64,000 nt of DNA from Kushneria sinocarnis. GTDB lineage: Bacteria; Pseudomonadota; Gammaproteobacteria; Pseudomonadales; Halomonadaceae. How positions within the stretch are numbered: position 1 is the stretch's first letter; each line of letters opens with the position of its first letter. The notes under the pieces were generated by a model. That model was not told the origin of the DNA. It worked only from the letters and a program-made list of their open reading frames with translations, and did not search any database. Below are positions 21,935 to 29,105 of the stretch, piece by piece. The stretch lies in the NCBI RefSeq assembly GCF_003633775.1, contig NZ_RBIN01000007.1, positions 62,001 through 126,000 on the forward strand, in the 5' to 3' direction. A program made the position numbers and the translations under genes.

Positions 21935-23054
21935 GCTGGACTCCCGCTGTACCGGTTTCGCGGATGCCGAGCACGCTGCGGTAGTGTTCGCCCAATCCGT
22001 CAACCACGCTGTCCCAGTTGTGATGACGCTCGACGTGTGCCCGTGCCTGACGGCCCAGTCGCTGGCTGTCCGCGGCAAACAGGTTGCGCACCGCTTCGGT
22101 CATGGAGGCAGCGTTGTGGGGCTCACACAACAGCCCGCACTCTTCGGGCACGTTCTCGCCCAGCGCGCCTGCATTGGCCACCACTACCGGGATACCGCAG
22201 GCCATGGCCTCGAGCACGACCAGCCCAAAGGTCTCCTGGGTGCCGGCATGCAGCAGGGCATCGCTGCTGGCCATCCTGACGGCCAGCTCGTCGGCACTGC
22301 AGAAATGGTTGATGACCGTGACGTTATCCGGCGTATGCTCGGGCATGCAGGAGCCGACCAGCAGCAGATGATAGCCGCTGCCCAGCTGTTTCATGGTTTC
22401 CAGCAGCACATCGACGTTCTTTTCCCGCGAGCCGCGCCCGGCAAAGATCAGCAGGCGGGTTTCGTCACTGATGCCCAGTTCGCGCCGGACCTCGTCACTG
22501 CGGCGCTCGGGCGAGAAATTGACCAGATCCACGCCCAGCGGCTGGACATGAACCTCTTCGAGGCCGAGGGCATGCAGCTTGCCGGCCATCACCCGGCTGG
22601 GGGCCAGTACCCGGGCATAGTGCCCGTAGAGGCGCGAGATGTAGTGCCCGATACCGGCACTGGTCCAGTCGCCGAAGCGGTTGCTGACCAGCAGCGGAAG
22701 ATCGGAGTGGTAGAAGCCGACCACCGGAATATCGAGCTCACGGCCCGCGCGAGCGGCGGCCCAGCCGGTCACGTAGGGGTCACCGGCCTCGATCAGGTCC
22801 GGATGCACATCGCGCAGTGCCCGGATCCAGTGGCGGCGCCGCAGGGGGAAGCGATAACCATTGCTGAAGGGCAGGGGAGGTGCCGGAACCTCGACCAGGC
22901 GGTCATGGTCATGACGCCGGTAGCGGGCACCGGGCACCAGCAGGCTGTGGCGGATGCCGGGCACTTCGTGCAGCCGTCGCCGCTTGGCGTCCAGATAGGT
23001 GCGTACACCGCCGCTGGACGGTGCATAGAACATGGTCATGTCGGCAATATGCAC
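21927..23054 (-). CDS. GT4-family glycosyltransferase
   Basis: Retaining GT-B glycosyltransferase of 375 residues. The N-terminal half starts HIADMTMFYAPSSGGVRTY, and the donor-binding half shows FAGRGSREKNVDVLLE and HAGTQETFGLVVLEAMACG, the GT4 E-X7-E region. The GTG at 23054 is chosen because GGAGGT lies nine bases upstream and the HIADMTMF strand then begins the protein. An in-frame ATG at 23093 would add 13 residues and has no ribosome site. It is first gene of a minus-strand trio with the DUF2334 deacetylase and the UPF0104 membrane protein. The acceptor could be a lipid, by analogy with other clusters of this make-up. Confidence 0.85.
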   Translation of the reverse strand: MHIADMTMFYAPSSGGVRTYLDAKRRRLHEVPGIRHSLLVPGARYRRHDHDRLVEVPAPPLPFSNGYRFPLRRRHWIRALRDVHPDLIEAGDPYVTGWAAARAGRELDIPVVGFYHSDLPLLVSNRFGDWTSAGIGHYISRLYGHYARVLAPSRVMAGKLHALGLEEVHVQPLGVDLVNFSPERRSDEVRRELGISDETRLLIFAGRGSREKNVDVLLETMKQLGSGYHLLLVGSCMPEHTPDNVTVINHFCSADELAVRMASSDALLHAGTQETFGLVVLEAMACGIPVVVANAGALGENVPEECGLLCEPHNAASMTEAVRNLFAADSQRLGRQARAHVERHHNWDSVVDGLGEHYRSVLGIRETGTAGVQHG

Positions 23055-23212
23055 GGTGCCGATACCTCCATCGGGCTTTACATCCCCAAGCATCGGCCGG
23101 CGCCGAAACGCTCGACCGGCAGCACTCTCGGCTCCTCCGGCATGCTGGGTATCCAGTATAGCGAGCCGGTATCGAAGTGTCTGATTCGATGGGTTACCGG
23201 AGAAGCGTCATG

Positions 23213-25156
23213 TCAATCGGCCGGGCGGGCCACCAGCGAGCGTGTATCCTCGCGCGCTTCGGAGAGCACCACATTGAGCGGGTCACCGAGCCGGTAGCGC
23301 AGCTCGCCGGCGATATGGATCAGGCCTTCGCGTTCATCGATCGACAGCTGATCGCGGTCCGTGGTGAGGGTGGAGGCCGGCACGAAGGCGGAAGCGCCGT
23401 TGGCGACCAGTCTCACCCGCAGCCCGCCACGACGGATGTCGATGATTTCGGCGGCAAAGGTGTGACCCTCGCGGGCAGCCTCGCTCAGGTAGCGGACATA
23501 GAGCCAGTCCTTGACATCCCGCTCGGCGAGACGGTTGAGGCGCCGGCGATCACCGAGATGTTCGGTCAGGGCTTCGGTGGCAGCCGCTGACGGCGTCTCT
23601 TCACGCAGTACCTGCTTGATCAGGCGATGATTGACCATATCGCCATACTTGCGGATCGGAGAGGTCCAGGTGGCGTAGGCCGGCACGCCCATGCCGAAGT
23701 GTGGTCCCGGCTGGCTGGACACGACGGCAAAGCCCTGCAGCCGGCGCAGCCGGGTATCGAGCCAGGCGTCGTTGCGGGCATCCAGGGTGTGGCGCAGGGT
23801 ACGATAGCCCTCGACGCCCATCAGCTGTTCACGGGTAGCCTCGATCGACTGGCTGGCCAGCAGTTCCACGGCCTGATCGGCACGCTCTTCGGTAAAGCCC
23901 TGATGAACATTGTAGATGCCGTGACCGACATGACGCTGCAGGAACTCGGCGCAGCTGAGGTTGGCGGCAATCATTGCCTCTTCGACCATGCGATGCGCGA
24001 TCCGTCGCGGCTCCGCGACGATGTCGAGCACATTGCCGGCCTCATCGAGATGAAAGACGTAATCGGGCCGATCGGGAAAGACCAGGGCGTGCTGCTCGCG
24101 CCACTGCTGACGCGCCCGGGTAAAGGCCTCGAGCTGACGCAGCTGCTGCTCACCCTGTTCGAAATCGGGCTGCCACTCTCCCTGACCTTCCAGCCAGTCG
24201 GAAACCTGCTCATAGGTCAGTCGGGCATGTGAACGTACCGTGGCCGCGAAGAAGCGGGTATCGGCAATGGTGCCGTCGCTGTCGATATCCAGCGTGGCGG
24301 CCAGCGCCAGCCGATCGGTGCCCTGCTTCAGCGAGCAGAGGTCATCGGCCAGCGCTTCCGGCAGCATGGTCACGTTGCGACCGGGCAGATAGACGGTAAA
24401 GGCGCGCTGCCGTGCTTCGCGGTCAATGGCGTCATCCACGGCCACATAGGCGGTCGGATCGGCGATCGCCACGGTCAGGCGGAAGCCGCCTTCGCTGCGC
24501 GGCTCGATATGCAGCGCATCGTCCATGTCGGTGGTGGAGGCGCTGTCGATGGTGAAGAACGGCTGCGTGGTCAGGTCGGTACGCGCCAGCGGCTCCTCGA
24601 GCTGCGGCCACTGGTCCGCGCCCTGAGGCGAGGCCTGTTCCAGCGCGTGTCGTGCCAGCGTGACCCGCCACGGTACCGACGGATCCGATGCCGTGGCGAT
24701 TACCTCGTCGAGCTGGCAGTAGAAACTGCGATCATCGGCGCGCAGCGGATGGCGCAGCAGTCGGGCCACGACCCAGTCACCCTCGTTCAGCGCGGCCTCG
24801 TCCAGCTGGCGATGAACCCGAGCGCGAATGGTCTGCCGGATCGAGGGATGATCGGGAACGACTGAAAGCTTGCCTTCGCGCTTGTGAACCCGTGCGATGA
24901 AGCGGTTGAGACTGGCCTCGATCAGGCTCTCGGGTGCCACGCTCTTGCGCTCGTCGGCTTCATGCACGACCGCCTCGATGCGATCGCCATGGATCACCTG
25001 TTTCATCGCCGGTGGCGGGATGAACAGCGACTGGCCGTCGTCGGTTTCCAGAAAGCCGAAACCTTTCTCGGTGCCCTTGACCACGCCGGTAACGCGCGGC
25101 GTGTTGTCACGAATCTGTTGCTTGAGTTGAGCAAGCGCGGAGTTGTTCTGCAGCAT
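23213..25156 (-). CDS. rnb: Exoribonuclease II
   Basis: Processive 3'-to-5' RNA exonuclease of the RNB family, cytoplasmic, acting in mRNA decay. The 647-residue product matches E. coli RNase II (644). It has N-terminal cold-shock domains (GVVKGTEKGFGFLETDDGQS), a central RNB domain with metal-binding Asp residues in STTDMDDALHIE near residue 205, and a C-terminal S1 domain. The start MLQNNSALAQLKQQI aligns with the E. coli N-terminus, so the ATG at 25156 is chosen over 25189 although its ribosome site is weak. It stands alone between the glycosyltransferase cluster and a small dehydrogenase-like gene. Confidence 0.94.
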   Translation of the reverse strand: MLQNNSALAQLKQQIRDNTPRVTGVVKGTEKGFGFLETDDGQSLFIPPPAMKQVIHGDRIEAVVHEADERKSVAPESLIEASLNRFIARVHKREGKLSVVPDHPSIRQTIRARVHRQLDEAALNEGDWVVARLLRHPLRADDRSFYCQLDEVIATASDPSVPWRVTLARHALEQASPQGADQWPQLEEPLARTDLTTQPFFTIDSASTTDMDDALHIEPRSEGGFRLTVAIADPTAYVAVDDAIDREARQRAFTVYLPGRNVTMLPEALADDLCSLKQGTDRLALAATLDIDSDGTIADTRFFAATVRSHARLTYEQVSDWLEGQGEWQPDFEQGEQQLRQLEAFTRARQQWREQHALVFPDRPDYVFHLDEAGNVLDIVAEPRRIAHRMVEEAMIAANLSCAEFLQRHVGHGIYNVHQGFTEERADQAVELLASQSIEATREQLMGVEGYRTLRHTLDARNDAWLDTRLRRLQGFAVVSSQPGPHFGMGVPAYATWTSPIRKYGDMVNHRLIKQVLREETPSAAATEALTEHLGDRRRLNRLAERDVKDWLYVRYLSEAAREGHTFAAEIIDIRRGGLRVRLVANGASAFVPASTLTTDRDQLSIDEREGLIHIAGELRYRLGDPLNVVLSEAREDTRSLVARPAD

Positions 25157-25258
25157 CTCGATCGATCGGTTGGCGGGTCGGGCGCCCACTATACGTCCTG
25201 GCCTCCACCCGCGAAAGGGGCCCCCGGGCGAGATGGGGCAGCGGGAGGGGGCGCCGGC

Positions 25259-25885
25259 TCAGCGAATGGCCTCGTCGATGACTCGTTCGCCGTCGAGCAG
25301 GACGAACTCGCGATGATCGAGCTGCTGGCGCTTGAGCAGTGTGACAATGACCCGGGCGACGTTGTCCCGGGACACGTCCTCTCCGGAGGCTTCCTCACGG
25401 GAGAGGGCGATGCGGCCGCTGCCGGGGGCATCGGTAAGGCGCCCCGGCCGCAGGATGACATGCGCGAGCCCCGAGTGGGTCAGGTAGGCATCGGCGGCGC
25501 GCTTGGCCGCCAGGTAGGGGCGCAGTCGCTCCGGCCCCTGCAGCGGATCGGTGTGACGGGTGCTGACCATGATGAAGCGCTCCACTCCCTGCTCGCGGGC
25601 GAGATCAATGGCGCGCATGGCACCGTTGAGGTCGATCATCAGCGTCTGTTCGGGGCCGGTCGAGGCGCCCGAGCCGGCCGTGAACACGACCTGATCACAG
25701 CCCGTGAAGACCGCGGTCATGTCGCCGCCCAGATCGCCCCGTACGGTTTCGATGCCCAGCTCCTCGAAAAATGCGCGCTGATTCTCGTGGCGGATCATGG
25801 CCCGTACCGGGACATGCGCTGCGGCGCACTGCTGGCAGAGGCGACGGCCGATCTGGCCGTTGGCGCCGATGATCAGAGTGGTCAT
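25259..25885 (-). CDS. NAD(P)-binding protein, atypical SDR family
   Basis: A 208-residue Rossmann-fold protein with the dinucleotide motif TTLIIGANGQIGRR at the extreme N-terminus. It resembles the small NmrA/YwnB-like NAD(P)-binding proteins. ISTR-type features appear as FIMVSTRHTDPLQGP followed by YLAAKRAADAYL, and ILRPGRLTD matches the C-terminal part. The reaction is unknown, and many members are redox sensors or non-catalytic. The ATG at 25885 has an AGGAG site. It is divergent from the GntR-regulated nag operon. Confidence 0.8.
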   Translation of the reverse strand: MTTLIIGANGQIGRRLCQQCAAAHVPVRAMIRHENQRAFFEELGIETVRGDLGGDMTAVFTGCDQVVFTAGSGASTGPEQTLMIDLNGAMRAIDLAREQGVERFIMVSTRHTDPLQGPERLRPYLAAKRAADAYLTHSGLAHVILRPGRLTDAPGSGRIALSREEASGEDVSRDNVARVIVTLLKRQQLDHREFVLLDGERVIDEAIR

Positions 25886-25984
25886 GAACTGACTCCTGCA
25901 ATGAAGGGACTGCCTGCCGGCTCGCCCGTTGCCGGGCGCCGTGGCACTGATGCTGCCAGCATAGGGCCCTGCAAGAGAGACGTC

Positions 25985-26003
25985 GACCATGTTCCAAGTG
26001 GTC
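25985..26003. promoter_or_regulatory. Candidate GntR operator before the nag operon
   Basis: GACCA (25985-25989) and TGGTC (25999-26003) form an inverted repeat with a 9-base spacer, and the right arm is part of AGTGGTCT. The same arms recur before nagF at 29071-29087. Position just upstream of the GntR gene supports an autoregulatory operator. The match to GntR/HutC-type sites is only partial. Confidence 0.4.
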
Positions 26004-26068
26004 TGCAACCGGTATTGCAACAGGGGGAATGTGGTGCCAGATTGGTCAGCAGCAGAGGAGCAGACACC

Positions 26069-26818
26069 ATGAACTGGATGGCAGAGCTGGCCGTCGACGA
26101 GCACAGCGCCACCCCGCTGTATCGCCAGCTGGCAGCGCAACTGATCGAAGCCATCGACAGCCGCCGCGTGCGTCATGGAGAGGCGCTGCCCTCCGAGCGG
26201 CGGCTGGCCAGTCACTGCCGTATCTCGCGGATTACCGCCCGGCGGGCGCTGGATGAAGTGATCGAGCTGGGGCTGGCCGAGCGCAATCGCGGCGCCGGTA
26301 CCTTTGTCATGCCACGCGTGAAGACGCCGCTCAATCGTCTGACCGGCTTCTCCCAGGCGCTCGAGGCACGGGGGCTGGTGCCCCGCTCACGATGGCTGAC
26401 ACGCGATATCCGGGTGCCCGATGGCGATACCCTGATGCGTCTCGGCCTGCACCGGCAAGAGCCGGTCGCCTACCTCAAGCGTCAGCGGCTGGCGGATGAG
26501 TGCATCGTCGCCGTCGAGGAGAGCTGGCTGCCGCGCACGCTGCTCCCGCGGCCCGAAGCCGTGGAGCAGTCGCTCTATCGTTACCTGGAGGCGCACGGCC
26601 ATTGCATCGAGCGAGCCCTGCAGCACGTCAGTGCCGTCAACGCCGATGCCGCACTGGCCGAACTGGCCGGGGTCGAGGAGGGGCGGGCGCTGCTGCGCAT
26701 CACGCGGCTGGGCTATCTCGATGACGAGCGCCCGGCCGAACTCACCATCAGCTGGTGCCGGCCGGATCACTACGATGTCGTGGTCGAGCTCCAGCGCAGC
26801 CCCCGGGAGACTACATGA
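26069..26818 (+). CDS. GntR/HutC-family regulator of amino-sugar use
   Basis: A 249-residue transcription factor. The N-terminal winged helix has LPSERRLASHCRISRITARRAL in it, and the C-terminal UTRA ligand domain carries RLADECIVAVEESWLP and later EEGRALLRITRLGY. It is first in the nag operon and overlaps nagA by ATGA. In Pseudomonas aeruginosa a GntR regulator occupies the same place before nagA. It probably represses the operon until an amino-sugar phosphate binds. The ATG at 26069 has a GAGGAG site; the open frame extends far upstream without support. Confidence 0.88.
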   Translation: MNWMAELAVDEHSATPLYRQLAAQLIEAIDSRRVRHGEALPSERRLASHCRISRITARRALDEVIELGLAERNRGAGTFVMPRVKTPLNRLTGFSQALEARGLVPRSRWLTRDIRVPDGDTLMRLGLHRQEPVAYLKRQRLADECIVAVEESWLPRTLLPRPEAVEQSLYRYLEAHGHCIERALQHVSAVNADAALAELAGVEEGRALLRITRLGYLDDERPAELTISWCRPDHYDVVVELQRSPRETT

Positions 26819-27954
26819 AGCAACTGGAAGGCAATCTGCTGACTCCGTCGGGCTGGCGGCGGGGTTACCTGCGTCTGAGTGGCGAACACATCATCGAACT
26901 CGAGGGCGAGCCGGTCGATCCCGAGGACAACGATGCCCCGCGTCTGATCCCCGGCTTCATCGATCTGCATGTTCACGGCGGTGGTGGCGCGGATGTCATG
27001 GAGGGCGGTGATGCGGCGGCCACCCTGGCCCGGACTCATGCCCGCTTCGGCACCACCAGCGTGCTGGCGACCACCATGACGGCCAGCCGACCGGCCATTG
27101 AACAGGCGCTCGGAGCCGTACAGCAGGTCATGCAGGATCCGCCTGAACAGGCGGCCGATATCCTGGGCGTGCACCTGGAAGGCCCCTTCATCAGCCCCGA
27201 GCGCCTGGGGGCACAGCCGCCGCATGCCCGGCCCGGTACCCGGGAGGAACTGGAATCACTGATGGCGCTGGCGCCGATCAGGACCCTGACGCTGGCACCG
27301 GAGATCGCCGGCCATGATGCCCTGATCGGCTGGCTGAACCGGCACGGGGTGCGGGTCCAGCTCGGTCACAGTGACGGGGATTACGACACCATGGTCGCGG
27401 CGCTGGCACAGGGTGCACACGGCTTTACCCACCTCTATAACGCCATGCGCGGCCTGCATCACCGGGATCCGGGGGTGGTTGGTGCCGCGCTGGCCCGGGC
27501 GGAGTTTGCCGAGATCATTCCCGACCTGCTGCACGTGGCACCCGGCGCCGCGCTGGCCGCGCTGCGCGCCATTCCCGGCCTTTATGGCATTACCGATGCC
27601 ACGGCGGCAGCCGGCATGCCCGAGGGGCAGTATCGGCTGGGGGACAATGACGTCTACAAGCAGGGCAATTCGGTGCGGCTGGCGGATGGCACCCTGGCCG
27701 GCAGCGCACTGACCATGGATGTGGCGCTGCGCAACTGGATGACGCTGGGGCTCTCGCTGGCCGAAGCCTCGCGGCGGCTGTCGGCGCTGCCGGCGCATTT
27801 TCTGGGGCTGACCGATCGCGGGGCCCTGGTGCCCGGCAGGCGCGCGGATGTCGTGACGCTCGATCGACAGCTGAACCTGCAGGCGGTCCATGTGGCGGGG
27901 CAGCCGATTGCCGGGGTCGCCGAAACGGGTCAGCCCAATGAACACCCATCATGA
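26815..27954 (+). CDS. nagA: N-acetylglucosamine-6-phosphate deacetylase
   Basis: Cytoplasmic amidohydrolase converting GlcNAc-6-phosphate to glucosamine-6-phosphate and acetate. The product has 379 residues. Metal and substrate motifs are intact: DLHVHGGGGADV, HLEGPFISPERLGA, LGHSDGDYDT, THLYNAMRGLHHR and GITDATAAAGMPEG with the catalytic Asp. The start overlaps the regulator stop (ATGA). Next in the operon is the SIS-type deaminase, the following step of the pathway. Confidence 0.95.
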   Translation: MKQLEGNLLTPSGWRRGYLRLSGEHIIELEGEPVDPEDNDAPRLIPGFIDLHVHGGGGADVMEGGDAAATLARTHARFGTTSVLATTMTASRPAIEQALGAVQQVMQDPPEQAADILGVHLEGPFISPERLGAQPPHARPGTREELESLMALAPIRTLTLAPEIAGHDALIGWLNRHGVRVQLGHSDGDYDTMVAALAQGAHGFTHLYNAMRGLHHRDPGVVGAALARAEFAEIIPDLLHVAPGAALAALRAIPGLYGITDATAAAGMPEGQYRLGDNDVYKQGNSVRLADGTLAGSALTMDVALRNWMTLGLSLAEASRRLSALPAHFLGLTDRGALVPGRRADVVTLDRQLNLQAVHVAGQPIAGVAETGQPNEHPS

Positions 27955-27970
27955 TTCCGGGAGAGCAGAC

Positions 27971-28990
27971 ATGTCACTGATGCGAGAGGAAGCCCTGAGT
28001 GCGCCCGAGCGAGTGGCGTCTCAGCTGGCCGCCAACGAGGTCGCGACGCGGGCACTGGCTGACCGGCTGAAACAGCGCCCGCCGCGTGCACTGATCAGCG
28101 TGGCGCGAGGCAGTTCGGACCATGCGGTCGCCTTCATCAGCTATCTGGTGATGCAGCGCCTGGCGATTCCGGCCGCCTCGCTGCCGCTGTCACTGACCAC
28201 GCTGGAAGAGACCGCCTGGCGGGTCGATGAAATGCTGGCGCTGGCCATCTCGCAATCCGGTCGCAGTCCCGACCTGATCGACATGCAGCGAGCGCTCGGT
28301 GCCGGTGGGGCGATGACCGTGGCAATGGTCAATGTGCCGGACTCGCCGCTGGCGCAGGCCAGTGAAACGACCCTGGCCCTGCATGCCGGCGAAGAGCGCA
28401 GCGTGGCAGCGACCAAGAGTTTTCTGGCGGCGCTGGCAGCCGGAGCCCAGCTGGTGGGCGCCTGGAGCGGGGATGATGCGCTGCTCGAGGCAGTGACACA
28501 GCTGCCCGCACGGCTGCGCGAGGCGGCAGCGAGCGACTGGTCGCCTGCCATCGCTCCGCTGCGCGATGCCAGCCACATGATGGTGGTGGGGCGAGGCAGC
28601 ACGCTGGCGATCGCCCAGGAGGCCGCGCTCAAGTTCAAGGAGACCTGCGGCATCCAGGCCGAAGCCTTCAGTGGCGCGGAGATCCAGCACGGGCCGATGG
28701 CGCTGGTCGATGAAGGCTATCCGGTGTTGATCCTCGCGCCCCCCGGCAACGGCCAGGCCGGACTGCTGGAGCTGGCAGGAAGCTTTCGTTCCCGGGGCGC
28801 GTGCGTGCTGCTGGCGGCCGACCACAGCGTTGCCGAGCGCGATCTGACGCTGACCTGTGCCGACCACTCGCTGCTGCATCCGCTGTGTGCGATCCAGAGC
28901 TTCTACCCCATGATCGAGCAGCTGGCCCGGGCCCGGGGGCTGGATCCGGATCACCCGCGCCATCTGCGCAAGGTGACCGAAACGCGCTAG
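27971..28990 (+). CDS. SIS-domain glucosamine-6-phosphate deaminase (NagB-II type)
   Basis: A 339-residue protein with two SIS sugar-isomerase domains, like the isomerase half of GlmS without the glutaminase domain. Features include SVARGSSDHA, ISQSGRSPDLIDM, SVAATKSFLAAL, FKETCGIQAEAFSGAE and QHGPMAL. In this operon it most likely deaminates glucosamine-6-phosphate to fructose-6-phosphate, replacing classical NagB. A frame starting at 27938 would overlap nagA; the ATG at 27971 is chosen for the CGGGAGAG site six bases before it. Confidence 0.9.
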   Translation: MSLMREEALSAPERVASQLAANEVATRALADRLKQRPPRALISVARGSSDHAVAFISYLVMQRLAIPAASLPLSLTTLEETAWRVDEMLALAISQSGRSPDLIDMQRALGAGGAMTVAMVNVPDSPLAQASETTLALHAGEERSVAATKSFLAALAAGAQLVGAWSGDDALLEAVTQLPARLREAAASDWSPAIAPLRDASHMMVVGRGSTLAIAQEAALKFKETCGIQAEAFSGAEIQHGPMALVDEGYPVLILAPPGNGQAGLLELAGSFRSRGACVLLAADHSVAERDLTLTCADHSLLHPLCAIQSFYPMIEQLARARGLDPDHPRHLRKVTETR

Positions 28991-29054
28991 GGCAGCCGGG
29001 TCCGGCAGAGCTGGTGGCCGGCGCGGTATTGACCAGCAATCCAACAACTACATG

Positions 29055-29087
29055 GCCAGTGCACTGGCATGACCACCGTGGGTGGTC
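29055..29087. promoter_or_regulatory. Two palindromes before nagF
   Basis: GCCAGTGCACTGGC (29055-29068) is a perfect 14-bp palindrome. GACCACC-GTG-GGTGGTC (29071-29087) is a perfect 7-bp inverted repeat. They lie in the only sizeable gap (115 bases) of the nag operon, just before the nagF ribosome site. The second shares GACCA and TGGTC arms with a repeat before the GntR gene. They are likely operators for an internal promoter; an RNA hairpin role is also possible. Confidence 0.5.
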
Positions 29088-29105
29088 CGATTCGAGGTAA
29101 CCGAC

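Noticed and set aside
24884-26068. Open frame continuous with the GntR gene on its upstream side
   Set aside because: It runs antisense through the start of rnb and through the NAD-binding gene; the regulator's own ATG at 26069 has a good ribosome site and begins the family-like sequence.
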